In this document: one piece after another, positions 54,217 through 62,990 of the stretch
How positions within the stretch are numbered: position 1 is the first letter of the stretch
Layout of the letters: each line of letters opens with the position of its first letter
Assembly: GCF_900188385.1 (NCBI RefSeq)
Contig: NZ_FZOI01000020.1
Coordinates: forward strand, 1 to 64,000
DNA length: 64,000 bases
Source of the DNA: Azospirillum sp. RU38E
GTDB lineage: Bacteria > Pseudomonadota > Alphaproteobacteria > Azospirillales > Azospirillaceae
Direction: 5' to 3'
Position numbers and translations under genes: made by a program
The notes under the pieces: generated by a model
Told to the model about the DNA's origin: nothing
The model's input: only the letters and a program-made list of their open reading frames with translations
The model's database searches: none

Positions 54217-55472
54217 TCCAGCTGCCCCATCGGGTCGACCACCTGATCGCCCTTGCGCACGGCGAAATGCAGTTGCGGAAAGCGGACATTGCCGGTCTGG
54301 CCCACCGTGCCGATGGACTGGCCGCGCGTCACCCGCTGACCCTGCTGCACGCCGATATCGGCCAGATGGGCATAGACGGTGACCCACCCACCATCATGGC
54401 GGATCAGCACCAGATTGCCGAAGGATTTCAGCTGATTGCCGGCATAGGCGACGATGCCGGCCTCTGCCGCGGCCACGGCCGTGCCTTGGGCGGCGGCAAT
54501 ATTGATGCCGTCATTGCGCAAGCCACCGGGCTTGGCGCCATAGGTGGAGATGATCTCCCCCCGCAGCGGCCACAAGAAGCGGGCAGCGGTGCGCGGCGGC
54601 GGTGCCTCGTCCGGCTTGGCCAGCGGGGTGGCGGTGGCCACCTGGGGGGCTGGCGTGGGGGCCGGTTGCGTGGCCGCCGGCGGTGTTGGCGCTGCCGGGG
54701 CCGGGGTCACCGGTGCCGGCTGACGGTTGGCGGGCAGCACCGGTGCGGTGCCACTGCTGGCGGTTCCATTGCCGTTGCCGGCATGGGGGACGACGGCGGC
54801 CGGCGGCGGGGCTAGGGTTTCCGCCTCCACCCCGCGCTTGCCGGCTGCCGGTGTCGTGCTGGTGGCCACCGGTGCCGTCACGGTCGGGCGGACCGGTGCC
54901 GGGGTTACCGGTTTGGCTGTCGCCGGGGCCGATGGGTCCAGCGGCACCGCCTCCACAGCGGGGCGGGTGGCGCGGGCTGGCGGGGCGGAACTGGTGGCCG
55001 GCGGCATGTCCGGCTTGCGGGCTGGTGCCGGCGCCGTGCTGGTGCTGGCCACCTGCGCCGGGACGCTGCCGCCACCGCTGCCCGGCATTTGCAATTGCTG
55101 ACCCACCCGCACCATATAGGGCGGCTGCAGGCCATTCAGACGGATGATTTCCGCCATATCGACATTCATCTGCCGGGCGATGCCATAGACCGTATCACCC
55201 GCCTTCACCTGATAGGTGCGGGGTGTCGGCAGGCTCAGCCGCTGGCCGGGATGCAGCGTATAGGGCGGGGCCAGCCCGTTCAGGCTGATCAGCGCCTCGG
55301 GCGAAACATGGTATTGGGCGGCCAGCGACTGCACCGTGTCGCCGCGCGAAACGAAGATGGCATTGGCCGGCGCTGCCGGCGGCGCGGCGTGGGGCAAGTC
55401 CCCTTCCGTGGAACAGCCGGACAGCAGGCCCAGGGCCAGCAGGGGAACAGCGATGGTGGTGGCCAGACGCAT
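54210..55472 (-). CDS. nlpD: NlpD-like lipoprotein: two LysM domains and degenerate M23 domain
   Basis: A 420-aa envelope lipoprotein: lipobox LLSGC, two LysM repeats (about 40-85 and 90-135: SRGDTVQSLAAQYHV; KAGDTVYGIARQMNV), and a ~170-residue Pro/Ala/Thr-rich linker. The C-terminal M23-like domain has VYAHLADI and QLHFAVR, but the first zinc-binding motif is replaced by NDGINIAA. It is thus probably an amidase activator like NlpD/EnvC rather than an active endopeptidase, acting in septal peptidoglycan splitting. It starts 2 bp after pcm. Last gene of the serS-surE-pcm-nlpD operon. Confidence 0.88.
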   Translation of the reverse strand: MRLATTIAVPLLALGLLSGCSTEGDLPHAAPPAAPANAIFVSRGDTVQSLAAQYHVSPEALISLNGLAPPYTLHPGQRLSLPTPRTYQVKAGDTVYGIARQMNVDMAEIIRLNGLQPPYMVRVGQQLQMPGSGGGSVPAQVASTSTAPAPARKPDMPPATSSAPPARATRPAVEAVPLDPSAPATAKPVTPAPVRPTVTAPVATSTTPAAGKRGVEAETLAPPPAAVVPHAGNGNGTASSGTAPVLPANRQPAPVTPAPAAPTPPAATQPAPTPAPQVATATPLAKPDEAPPPRTAARFLWPLRGEIISTYGAKPGGLRNDGINIAAAQGTAVAAAEAGIVAYAGNQLKSFGNLVLIRHDGGWVTVYAHLADIGVQQGQRVTRGQSIGTVGQTGNVRFPQLHFAVRKGDQVVDPMGQLEK

Positions 55473-55474
55473 CG

Positions 55475-56155
55475 TCAGCCCACGCCGCTTTGCGGCGGAT
55501 AAGATGCGATATCCGGTAACAGGGGGACGAATCGAACGGGCCACAATTCCTCTCGCTGCAATCCACATTCGCCGTCACCATCCGCCAGGGGCCGCCGGAA
55601 ACGGACAACCCTCAGCGCACGGTGATCGGGGCCTAGCGGTATGACCATGATACCACCGGGCGCCAGTTGATCCACCAGATCGGGCGGGGGATGGCCGATA
55701 CAGCCGGCCGTCACCAAAATCCGCTCGAACGGGGCTGCCTCCGGCCAGCCGCGCCGGCCATCGGCCAGCCGGGCCGTGACATTGGGCAGCCGCAGGGCGG
55801 CGAACCGTGCCTCTGCCTCTTGCAACAGGGGCTGGTGCCGCTCGACCGTATACACGTGCCGGGCGATCTTGGCCAGAATGGCGGCCTGATAGCCGCTTCC
55901 CGTGCCGATTTCCAGCACCTTATCGTTCGCCCCTGCCGCCAGCGCCTGGCTCATCAGCCCTACCACCTGTGGCTGGCTGATGGTCTGGCCATGGCCGATG
56001 GGCAGGGCGGTATCCTCATAGGCCTGATCACGGAACGGGGCTGGCACGAACAGTTCGCGCGGTACCAGCTCCACCGCCCGCAGCACATTGACATCGGTGA
56101 TGCCCTGGCGGCGCAGCAACATCAGCAGCCTGATCTTGCTGGCCGCCCGGTTCAC
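55475..56155 (-). CDS. pcm: Protein-L-isoaspartate O-methyltransferase
   Basis: A 226-aa SAM-dependent repair methyltransferase for isoaspartyl residues. Motifs: GHGQTISQPQVVGLM, VLEIGTGSGYQAAIL (SAM-binding motif I), VYTVERHQPL, and a C-terminal LLPDI. The GTG start overlaps the surE stop (GTGA), so it is translationally coupled. In Pcm the motif after TAG often reads AAP; here VTAGCIGHPPPDLVDQL. Confidence 0.94.
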   Translation of the reverse strand: MNRAASKIRLLMLLRRQGITDVNVLRAVELVPRELFVPAPFRDQAYEDTALPIGHGQTISQPQVVGLMSQALAAGANDKVLEIGTGSGYQAAILAKIARHVYTVERHQPLLQEAEARFAALRLPNVTARLADGRRGWPEAAPFERILVTAGCIGHPPPDLVDQLAPGGIMVIPLGPDHRALRVVRFRRPLADGDGECGLQREELWPVRFVPLLPDIASYPPQSGVG

Positions 56156-56934
56156 GCCAAGGCCCCCTTCAACGCCTCCAGACAGGCGTAATGCGTCAGG
56201 TCCAGATAGATCGGCGTGACCGAGATGCCGCCATGGGAAACGACATGCACATCGGTATCCGCCGGTACCTCTGTTTCCCCGCGCGCCATGCCGATCCAGA
56301 AATAACGCCGGCCGCGCGGGTCGATCCGCTCATCCAGCTCATCCCCGATCTTGCGGTTGCCATGGCGCACCACATGCACGCCGGTCACCTCATCGGGCGG
56401 CACGGCGGGGTAATTCACATTCATCAGCACATGGCGCGGCCAGTCCACCGCCATGATTTTGCGAACGATATCGGCACCATGGCGTTCCGCCACCGACCAG
56501 TCGGGCGGGCTGTCCGGGCGGGTCCGCTGGCTCATGGCGATGGCGCGCACGCCCAGCAACGTCGCCTCCATCGCACAGGCAATCGTGCCGGAATAGGTGA
56601 CATCCTCTCCCAGATTGCTGCCATGGTTGATGCCAGACAGCACCAGGGTCGGTTTGCGGTCCTGCATCAGGTGGTTGATGGCCAGCAGCACGCAATCAGT
56701 GGGCGTGCCATCCACCGTATAGCGTTTCGGCCCCACTTCCCGCAGGCGCAGGGGCCGATGCATGGTCAGGCTGTGGCTGGCGCCGGATTGCTCCGTCTCC
56801 GGCGCCACCACCCAGACATCATCGGTCAGCGACCGGGCGATCTGTTCCAGTACGCCCAGCCCAGCGGCATGAATGCCATCATCATTGCTGACCAGGATGC
56901 GCGCGCCGGTGAAATCAAAGCTGGGATTGCTCAT
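56152..56934 (-). CDS. surE: 5'/3'-nucleotidase SurE
   Basis: A 260-aa survival protein, a metal-dependent nucleoside monophosphatase. N-terminal ILVSNDDGIHAAGL with the metal-binding Asp pair, APETEQSGASHSLT, and SGINHGSNLGEDVTYSGTI. The ATG overlaps the serS stop by one base (TGATG). The frame runs open further into serS, but this is the family start. Part of the conserved serS operon. Confidence 0.95.
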   Translation of the reverse strand: MSNPSFDFTGARILVSNDDGIHAAGLGVLEQIARSLTDDVWVVAPETEQSGASHSLTMHRPLRLREVGPKRYTVDGTPTDCVLLAINHLMQDRKPTLVLSGINHGSNLGEDVTYSGTIACAMEATLLGVRAIAMSQRTRPDSPPDWSVAERHGADIVRKIMAVDWPRHVLMNVNYPAVPPDEVTGVHVVRHGNRKIGDELDERIDPRGRRYFWIGMARGETEVPADTDVHVVSHGGISVTPIYLDLTHYACLEALKGALA

Positions 56935-58202
56935 CACGCGGTGATCCGTTCCAGCCCGCCCATATAGGGGCGCAACGCTTCCGGCACCAGGATGGAGCCA
57001 TCGGCCTGCTGGTAATTTTCCAGCACGGCGATCAGGCAGCGGCCCACGGCCACGCCCGACCCGTTCAGCGTGTGCAGGAACTGGGTGTTCTTGTCGCCCT
57101 TGGCGCGGAAGCGGGCCTTCATGCGGCGGGCCTGGAAATCCCCGCAATTGGAGCAGCTGGAGATTTCACGGTACATGCCCTGGCCGGGCAACCAGACCTC
57201 AATATCGTAGGTCTTCTGGGCGGAGAAGCCCATATCGCCGGTGCAGAGCGTGACGGTGCGGAAGGGCAGGCCCAGCCGCTTCAGCACGGTTTCGGCGGCA
57301 TCCGTCATCCGTTCATGTTCCGCCGCCGACTGGTCGGGTCGGGTGATGGAGACCATTTCCACCTTATAGAACTGGTGCTGGCGGATCATGCCGCGCGTAT
57401 CGCGTCCGGCCGACCCGGCTTCGGACCGGAAGCAGGGGGTGCGGGCGGTCAGGCGCAGCGGCAGTTCGTCGGCATCCAGAATGGCGTCATTGACCAGATT
57501 GGTCAGCGGCACCTCTGCCGTCGGGATCAGCCAGAAACCATTGGTGGTCTGGAACAGGTCTTCGGTGAATTTCGGCAGCTGCGCGGTGCCGAAGGCCGCA
57601 TCATCCTTCACCAGCAGGGGCGGGGACACTTCCTCGAACCCGTACTCGTTGGTGTGGATATCCAGCATGAAATCGCCCAGCGCCCGTTCCAGCCGGGCCA
57701 GCTTGCCGCGCAGCACGGTGAAGCGCGCACCCGACAGCTTGGCGGCCAGATCAAAGCTCATCAGGCCCAGCGCTTCGCCCAGCTCGAAATGCTGCTTGGC
57801 ATTGGCGATCTCTACAGGCGTGCCAATGCGGCGGATTTCCACATTGTCATGCTCATCCTTGCCCGCCGGCACATCATCGGCCGGGATGTTGGGCAGGCTG
57901 GCCAGGATGCCATCCAGTTCGGCGCCCAGTTCCTTTTCCTGCTGTTCCAGGGCGGGCAGCTTTTCCTTCAGCGCCGCCACCTCATCCAGCAAAGGCTGGG
58001 CATCGCGCCCTTCCTTCTTATAGGTGCCGATCAGCTTGGAGGCTTCGTTGCGGCGGGCCTGCAATTCCTGGAATTCGGTCTGCAGGGCGCGGCGGCGCTG
58101 GTCCAGTGCCAGAATGTCGGACGACTGGGCGGACAGTCCGCGCCGGGCCAGGCCACGGTCGAAAGCATCGGGATTGTCGCGGATGGAACGAAGGTCGTGC
58201 AT
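56934..58202 (-). CDS. serS: Seryl-tRNA synthetase
   Basis: A 422-aa class II synthetase charging tRNA-Ser. The N-terminal antiparallel coiled coil (about 25-105) that grips the tRNA long arm is followed by motif 2 ([20 protein letters not shown]), [19 protein letters not shown] and motif 3 ([18 protein letters not shown]). First gene of the operon with surE, pcm and nlpD, all joined by overlaps of 1-4 nt or a 2-bp gap. Confidence 0.97.
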   Translation of the reverse strand: MHDLRSIRDNPDAFDRGLARRGLSAQSSDILALDQRRRALQTEFQELQARRNEASKLIGTYKKEGRDAQPLLDEVAALKEKLPALEQQEKELGAELDGILASLPNIPADDVPAGKDEHDNVEIRRIGTPVEIANAKQHFELGEALGLMSFDLAAKLSGARFTVLRGKLARLERALGDFMLDIHTNEYGFEEVSPPLLVKDDAAFGTAQLPKFTEDLFQTTNGFWLIPTAEVPLTNLVNDAILDADELPLRLTARTPCFRSEAGSAGRDTRGMIRQHQFYKVEMVSITRPDQSAAEHERMTDAAETVLKRLGLPFRTVTLCTGDMGFSAQKTYDIEVWLPGQGMYREISSCSNCGDFQARRMKARFRAKGDKNTQFLHTLNGSGVAVGRCLIAVLENYQQADGSILVPEALRPYMGGLERITA

Positions 58203-58291
58203 GACAGCGCCAGTTGAAGCCTAGGGGGGAACAAAGAGTGCATGGCCCTTATAGGGGCAGCAGGGGGGTGCCGTCCAGGGACAGCGGTTGT

Positions 58292-58310
58292 GAAGCCCGT
58301 TCAGGGCTTC
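58292..58310 (-). terminator. Short hairpin over the phytase-like gene stop
   Basis: GAAGCCC/GGGCTTC (58292-58298 with 58304-58310). The TGA stop of the gene at 58301 lies in the 5-nt loop. Confidence 0.5.
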
Positions 58311-59314
58311 CATTCGAACATCATCATGATGGTTCTTTGCAGCACAAAGAAATTATCATCGGAGATAATGTGGATGAAGACGCCGCCATCTTTGGAGCGG
58401 CGGACATCGATTCCCTCAAAATTATCGGTCAGCAGGGGCGGGTCCAGCCGGGCGATCTCCCGTCCCGCCAGGGTGCCGCCGGCGACCGTCCCCGCCGCCA
58501 GGGCCTTGGCATCAATATGCATGATGCGGTTGCCCCAGCCCCCCAACATGCCGACGCGCCGTTCCAGCACCAGGATGCCGCCATCCGGCAGGTTTGCCGC
58601 ATCCACCGGCAGGAAGGGCGGGTGGCCCTGATAGCGGCATTCCACCCAGTTGCCGGATCGGCCGATCCAAGCCCGGTGCAGACCTTTCTCCCCCTGGGCT
58701 TCCCCTTCCGCGATCAGCAGCAGCCGGCTGTCCGGCAGCATCAGGGCAGTTTCCAGCCCGGCATTGAAATCCAGCTCTTTCAAGCCCGCCGGGCCGTCCA
58801 GCGGCACCGGCGTCACCCCGGCCAGGGCCGGGCCATAGCGCAGCAGGCGATGCTCGCGCTCAAACCCGACAACCCAGCCATCCCCGGGCCAGGGGCCGAT
58901 CAGGGCCAGTGATTCGCTGTCATTCTTGCCGCCCTGCAGCACGCTGCCGTCACTTTCCAGCAAGGTGCCCAGGGTGAAATCACCCATGCCGGCCAATGTT
59001 CCATCCGACCGGTAGGAGAGCCGGCCCGCCACCTTGTCCCCCCGGTCGGAGATGGCGACGAACTGCCCGCCATCGGGGCTGACCCGCAGGGCGGACAGCC
59101 CGCCAATGGCCTTGCGCGGCCCCTGCAGCGCCACGGCACCCTTGAACACCAGTTCCCCCACGCGCTGCGGCTGGATGCCGGACGCTTCGGTTTCCAGCAG
59201 CTGCACCGGCACGGAATAGGGCAGCGGATCGCCACTGGCACAGCCGGTCAGGCCCAGCGGTGCCAGCAGCAGACAGAAGGCAAGGTGAAGCAGGCGACGG
59301 GGGGAGAGGGCCAT
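58301..59314 (-). CDS. Esterase-like activity of phytase (PF13449-type) lipoprotein
   Basis: A 337-aa lipoprotein with lipobox LGLTGC and a beta-propeller-like body of the phytase-like esterase family: IGGLSALRVSPDGGQFVAISD, NDSESLALIGP, LPDSRLLLIAEGE, GGILVLERRVG, DNFEGIDVRRSKDGG. Likely periplasmic and membrane-anchored. Enzyme activity is not established for most members. ATG 59314 is chosen for the lipoprotein signal. Unrelated in sequence to the true phytase at 26337. Confidence 0.85.
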   Translation of the reverse strand: MALSPRRLLHLAFCLLLAPLGLTGCASGDPLPYSVPVQLLETEASGIQPQRVGELVFKGAVALQGPRKAIGGLSALRVSPDGGQFVAISDRGDKVAGRLSYRSDGTLAGMGDFTLGTLLESDGSVLQGGKNDSESLALIGPWPGDGWVVGFEREHRLLRYGPALAGVTPVPLDGPAGLKELDFNAGLETALMLPDSRLLLIAEGEAQGEKGLHRAWIGRSGNWVECRYQGHPPFLPVDAANLPDGGILVLERRVGMLGGWGNRIMHIDAKALAAGTVAGGTLAGREIARLDPPLLTDNFEGIDVRRSKDGGVFIHIISDDNFFVLQRTIMMMFEWKP

Positions 59315-59480
59315 GGGCGGGCGGGTTTCCCTTGTGGGGGCGGGACGGGCGGGCATGAAACAGGGTGGTGCCTGTCCCGGTCAAGCCATCATGCCTGTTC
59401 AATCTTCTTTCGCAGCGCCGCATGGGCAGCTATCCTGCTACCCAACCTTTGGCATTCCACAAGATCAGGTACCCGACATC

Positions 59481-59741
59481 ATGAGCGAGATCGACGCCCT
59501 GCCGACCCCGCCGCCGGCCATCGATTCTGAGCGGCTGGACCGCCTGGAAGCCCGCATCGCCGAACTGGAAGCCAGGCTGGCGGCGGCGGAAACCAAGCCA
59601 GAATCGGATAATGTCCGCGTTCTGAAGGCGGAATTGAATTTCAGCAGCAGTGATCTGGCGGCGTGGCTGCGGTACAACCCGGTGATGGCGTTGGTGATTG
59701 CCATCGTCGGGTTCGTCATCCTGTTGCATCTCCTAAGTTAA
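59481..59741 (+). CDS. Small tail-anchored coiled-coil protein
   Basis: An 86-aa protein with a short heptad-rich coiled coil (RLDRLEARIAELEARLAA, about 18-35) and a single C-terminal membrane helix (NPVMALVIAIVGFVILLHLL). ATG 59481 with only a weak upstream AGGT. Codon use fits the genome. No family recognised. 12 bp before the next small gene, likely an operon. Confidence 0.65.
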   Translation: MSEIDALPTPPPAIDSERLDRLEARIAELEARLAAAETKPESDNVRVLKAELNFSSSDLAAWLRYNPVMALVIAIVGFVILLHLLS

Positions 59742-59753
59742 GGTGCCCGTCCC

Positions 59754-60068
59754 ATGGCCAATTACAATTTCGAAACTACGGTGAAATTCAAGAACCGTGG
59801 CGACATGGATAAGGCGGAGGATTGGATACAGGCCAATATCAAGGGCCTGTGGGCGCTTGAGTTCATCGGTATGCAAGAGCAGATGAGCGTGGATACCGGT
59901 ATGCGCAGTCAGGTGCTGCTGGTGTTGTTCAAATTCGGCCGGAAGGAGGATTTTGAACGGTTCTGCCATGAATATGTGCAGGGCAAGCCGGCCCTGCCAC
60001 AGACGAAGCCGCAGGCCAAGCCAGCGCCGAAAAAGTCCAAGGGCCTGTTGGGCTGGCTGTTCAGCTGA
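59754..60068 (+). CDS. Hypothetical small protein
   Basis: A 104-aa soluble protein: an alpha/beta N-terminal part (NYNFETTVKFKNRGDMDKAE, SQVLLVLFKFGRKEDFERF), then a Lys/Pro/Gln-rich tail ending KGLLGWLFS, which could dock to the membrane. 12 bp after the tail-anchored protein. No family recognised. Confidence 0.65.
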   Translation: MANYNFETTVKFKNRGDMDKAEDWIQANIKGLWALEFIGMQEQMSVDTGMRSQVLLVLFKFGRKEDFERFCHEYVQGKPALPQTKPQAKPAPKKSKGLLGWLFS

Positions 60069-60072
60069 ACAA

Positions 60073-60606
60073 TCAGGGCAGCTTATTATACCGCACGCCG
60101 GCTTCGCTGCGGTCCACCATGATCACCGCATAGGGGCTGGTCAGCACCTGTGTGGTCATCTGCCCCTCAGGCGGTGATTTCTCCCGGAACTCCACCACCA
60201 GCCGGTCGCGCTGTGCCACCTGGCGTTCCGAGCGCACGCGCAATATATCCACCGAATAGCCGGTGGTGGTGCGCGTGCCCAGGAAAATACCCAGCGCCAT
60301 CAGCTCATTCGGCAGACCGCCCGGCGGCGGGCGGCCCACCAGATCCCATAGCGCCGCCCATTCGGCCGGGGTGCGGGCCACCAGAAAGGCCTGGGCCTGG
60401 GCGCGGCTGGTCTCCCCCGACCAGAGTGCCCGCCCCACCAGGGGCGGGGCCTTGCCGCCAATATCCGCCACGCTGGGTGCCAGCGTTTCCCCCGCCAGCC
60501 AGCTGCTGGTATCGGTGGCACAACCGGTCAGTAAGGGGGCGACCAGGGCAGACAGGGCCAGAACCCGGCCCCAATCGCCCTTACCCCGCCAGCATGTCGG
60601 CATCAT
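60073..60606 (-). CDS. Lipoprotein with PrcB C-terminal-like domain
   Basis: A 177-aa lipoprotein: a leader ending LLTGC, then a ~140-residue domain. Its C-terminal part (GYSVDILRVRSER, LVVEFREKSPPEGQ, TSPYAVIMVDR) matches the PrcB protease-complex-assembly pattern. The start lies 4 bp after the M20 peptidase stop, so both are probably one operon. The Shine-Dalgarno GAGGTG is immediately adjacent; ATG 60603 is the alternative. Confidence 0.75.
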   Translation of the reverse strand: MMPTCWRGKGDWGRVLALSALVAPLLTGCATDTSSWLAGETLAPSVADIGGKAPPLVGRALWSGETSRAQAQAFLVARTPAEWAALWDLVGRPPPGGLPNELMALGIFLGTRTTTGYSVDILRVRSERQVAQRDRLVVEFREKSPPEGQMTTQVLTSPYAVIMVDRSEAGVRYNKLP

Positions 60607-60610
60607 CACC

Positions 60611-61792
60611 TCAAGCCGCCTTTGGCAGTGCCGTTTCCACCAGCGTCGCCCAATAGCTGGTGCCCAGCGGCAGGATTTCGTCATTGAAATCATAGCGCGG
60701 GTTGTGCAGCTGGCAGCCCAGCGCCGACCCGCCCTGGCCAACCCAGACATAGCAGCCGGGCCGTTCCAGCAGCATGAAGGCGAAATCCTCGGCCCCCATG
60801 CTGGGGCCGACATCGCTGTAAACCTTGTCTTCGCCGACAAGTTGCTTCGCCACGGCGGCGGCCAGATCGGTGGGGGCACCGGCATGGTTGACCGTGGGCG
60901 GATAGCCCCGGCGATAGGTCATGGTGGCGCTGCTGCCAAAGGTGACCGGTACGGTTTCCACGATATGGCGCAGGCGCGCCTCCAGCATGTCCCGCACTTC
61001 ATGGCTGAGCGCGCGGACGGTGCCGCGCATCACCACTTCCTCCGGGATTACATTATAGGCGCTGCCGGCATGGATCTGGGTGATGGAAATGACGCCGCTT
61101 TCAATCGGGCTGACATTGCGGCTGACAATGCTCTGCACCGCCGTCACGATATGGGCGGCGATGACGATCGGGTCGATCGTGTGGTGGGGCAAGGCGGCAT
61201 GGCCACCCTTGCCGGCCACCTTGATTTCAAACTGGTCGGCCCCGGCCATGATCGGGCCGGATTTCACCACCATCTCCCCCGGCGGCAGGTCGGGCCAGTT
61301 ATGCATCCCGAAGACCATGTCACAGGGGAAACGCTGGAACAGCCCTTCTTCCACCATGCGGCGGCCGCCACCCAGCCCTTCCTCGGCCGGCTGGAAGATG
61401 AAATTCACCGTGCCGCTGAAATTGCGGGTTTCCGCCAGATAGCGGGCAGCCCCCAGCAGCATGGTGGTGTGGCCGTCATGGCCGCAGCCATGCATCTTGC
61501 CCGGCACCTTGCTGGCATGGGCGAATTCGTTCGCTTCCTGCATGGGCAGGGCATCCATGTCGGCGCGCAGGCCGATGGCTTTGCCATTGGGGCCACCCTG
61601 GCCATGCAGCACACCGATGACACCGGTGCCGGCGATGCCGGTATGCACCTCCACCCCGAATTCCTTCAGCTTCTCCACCACGAAGGCAGAGGTCTTGAAT
61701 TCCTCAAACCCGGTTTCGGGGTTTTCGTGAATATGCCGACGCCACTCGGTCATGTCGGCATGGAAATCGGCGATACGGTTAATGATCGGCAT
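60611..61792 (-). CDS. M20-family amidohydrolase (hippurate hydrolase/N-acyl-amino-acid hydrolase type)
   Basis: A 393-aa zinc/manganese-dependent amidohydrolase: RRHIHENPETGFEE, ADMDALPMQE, MHGCGHDGHTTMLLGAA (metal ligands), QPAEEGLGGGRRMVEEG (catalytic Glu), GMHNWPDLPPGEM and GAEDFAFMLLE. Hydrolyses N-acyl or N-benzoyl amino acids in the cytoplasm. ATG 61792 follows AGGAGCAAGGG; the open frame upstream reads promoter DNA. Confidence 0.93.
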   Translation of the reverse strand: MPIINRIADFHADMTEWRRHIHENPETGFEEFKTSAFVVEKLKEFGVEVHTGIAGTGVIGVLHGQGGPNGKAIGLRADMDALPMQEANEFAHASKVPGKMHGCGHDGHTTMLLGAARYLAETRNFSGTVNFIFQPAEEGLGGGRRMVEEGLFQRFPCDMVFGMHNWPDLPPGEMVVKSGPIMAGADQFEIKVAGKGGHAALPHHTIDPIVIAAHIVTAVQSIVSRNVSPIESGVISITQIHAGSAYNVIPEEVVMRGTVRALSHEVRDMLEARLRHIVETVPVTFGSSATMTYRRGYPPTVNHAGAPTDLAAAVAKQLVGEDKVYSDVGPSMGAEDFAFMLLERPGCYVWVGQGGSALGCQLHNPRYDFNDEILPLGTSYWATLVETALPKAA

Positions 61793-61997
61793 GGTCCCTT
61801 GCTCCTGACGCAGCACCACCCCGTTTACGTGGGTATGGCGCGGCCATCTGTCGGACAGATTAGGGCGAAGCTTTCCAATGGGGAAGGGGCAAACGTTCCT
61901 GATGGTGATCCGCATCATAGTGCAGCGCGTATATTCTCCATCAAGAAACGTCCGTGGGCGGTAACCGGCCCATCTGGCAGTTGGAGAAAAACGGAAA

Positions 61998-62786
61998 ATG
62001 TCCACGAAACTGTTATTCCCCTTGATGGCCGGGGTGGCGCTGTGCGTGCTGGCCCTGGGCAGCGCCCAGGCGCAGCAGGCGCCGAAGAAACAGGGCTGGC
62101 AGGTGCGGCTGGGGATGCTGGGGGCGGCGACGCCGGATTATGAAGGATCGGACGATTATCGATTCCGCCCCTTTCCCGATATCGAAATCACCTATGACAA
62201 CACATTCTTCCTGGATCGGCGTGGCGTGGGGGCCAACCTGATCCAGTCCGGCCCGCTGACGACAGGGGTGACACTGGGCTATGATGGCGGGCGCAAGGAA
62301 AGGCGCAACCGCGCCCTGCGCGGGCTGGGCAATGTGGGTGATACGGCGGTGGCGGGCGCCTTTGCCAATTACCAGATCGGGCGCTGGATGCTGACCGCCG
62401 ATGTCAATACCGACCTGCTGGGCGATGGGCATGATGGCACCACGGCCGACCTTGGCTTTTCCTATGTAATGCGGCCCAGCAATGACATGATGATCATCAT
62501 CGGGCCGTCGGTCACCTGGGCCAGCGACAATTACATGCAAAGCTATTTCGGCATCAATGCGGCGCAGGCCGCCCGTTCCGGCCGCGCCGTCTACCGCGCC
62601 GAGGCGGGGTTCAAGGATGCCGGGCTACTGGGGTTTGGCACGTACAAGCTGACCCAGAACTGGTCATTGACCGCCGTGGCCGGCTACAGCCGCCTGTTGG
62701 GCGATGCTGCCGACAGCCCGCTGGTGGATCGTGACGGCAGCGCCAACCAGTTCTTCGGCGGTTTGGGCGTCTCCTACAGCTTTTAG
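61998..62786 (+). CDS. MipA/OmpV family outer membrane protein
   Basis: A 262-aa protein with a signal peptide (cleavage near AQA-QQA) and a ~12-strand barrel pattern: MLGAATPDYEGSDDYRFRPFP at the start is typical of MipA/OmpV, and the C-terminus ends GLGVSYSF, an outer-membrane signature. The family links to murein enzymes or to general outer-membrane roles. GGAG lies 13 nt and CGGAAA nearer upstream. Divergent from the M20 peptidase. Followed by an 8-bp hairpin (about 62807-62828). Confidence 0.9.
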   Translation: MSTKLLFPLMAGVALCVLALGSAQAQQAPKKQGWQVRLGMLGAATPDYEGSDDYRFRPFPDIEITYDNTFFLDRRGVGANLIQSGPLTTGVTLGYDGGRKERRNRALRGLGNVGDTAVAGAFANYQIGRWMLTADVNTDLLGDGHDGTTADLGFSYVMRPSNDMMIIIGPSVTWASDNYMQSYFGINAAQAARSGRAVYRAEAGFKDAGLLGFGTYKLTQNWSLTAVAGYSRLLGDAADSPLVDRDGSANQFFGGLGVSYSF

Positions 62787-62832
62787 AGTCCGTGGCGTTC
62801 AACCGATTAACCTTCAGGGAGGTTGATCCTAC

Positions 62833-62990
62833 ACCAACCCGCCTAAAGGTTGACCTTTAGGCGGGTTGGTGGCCGGCGACTGCCGGCTCAGCACCTCGTG
62901 GCGCGCAAGCCAAGCTGCCGGATGGCAGCGCCCGGCGCATGAGAGAACGAAAAATCTCCCTGGATCGGTCACGATTAAGGGAGATTGGTA
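62833..62990. repeat. Composite hairpin repeat, copy 4 (modules B+A, inverted)
   Basis: Module B: 18-bp perfect stem 62833-62850/62853-62870. Module A: 62953-62967/62972-62986 with two mismatches. It is the reverse complement order of copy 2. The ~80 bp between the modules read, on the minus strand, GCAGCTTGGCTTGCGCGCC and similar, resembling the core of copies 1 and 3. It abuts the stop codon of the binding-protein gene. Confidence 0.8.

Noticed and set aside
56935-57147. Long form of SurE starting at 57147
   Set aside because: Overlaps the 3' end of serS in another frame; the family N-terminus is at 56934.
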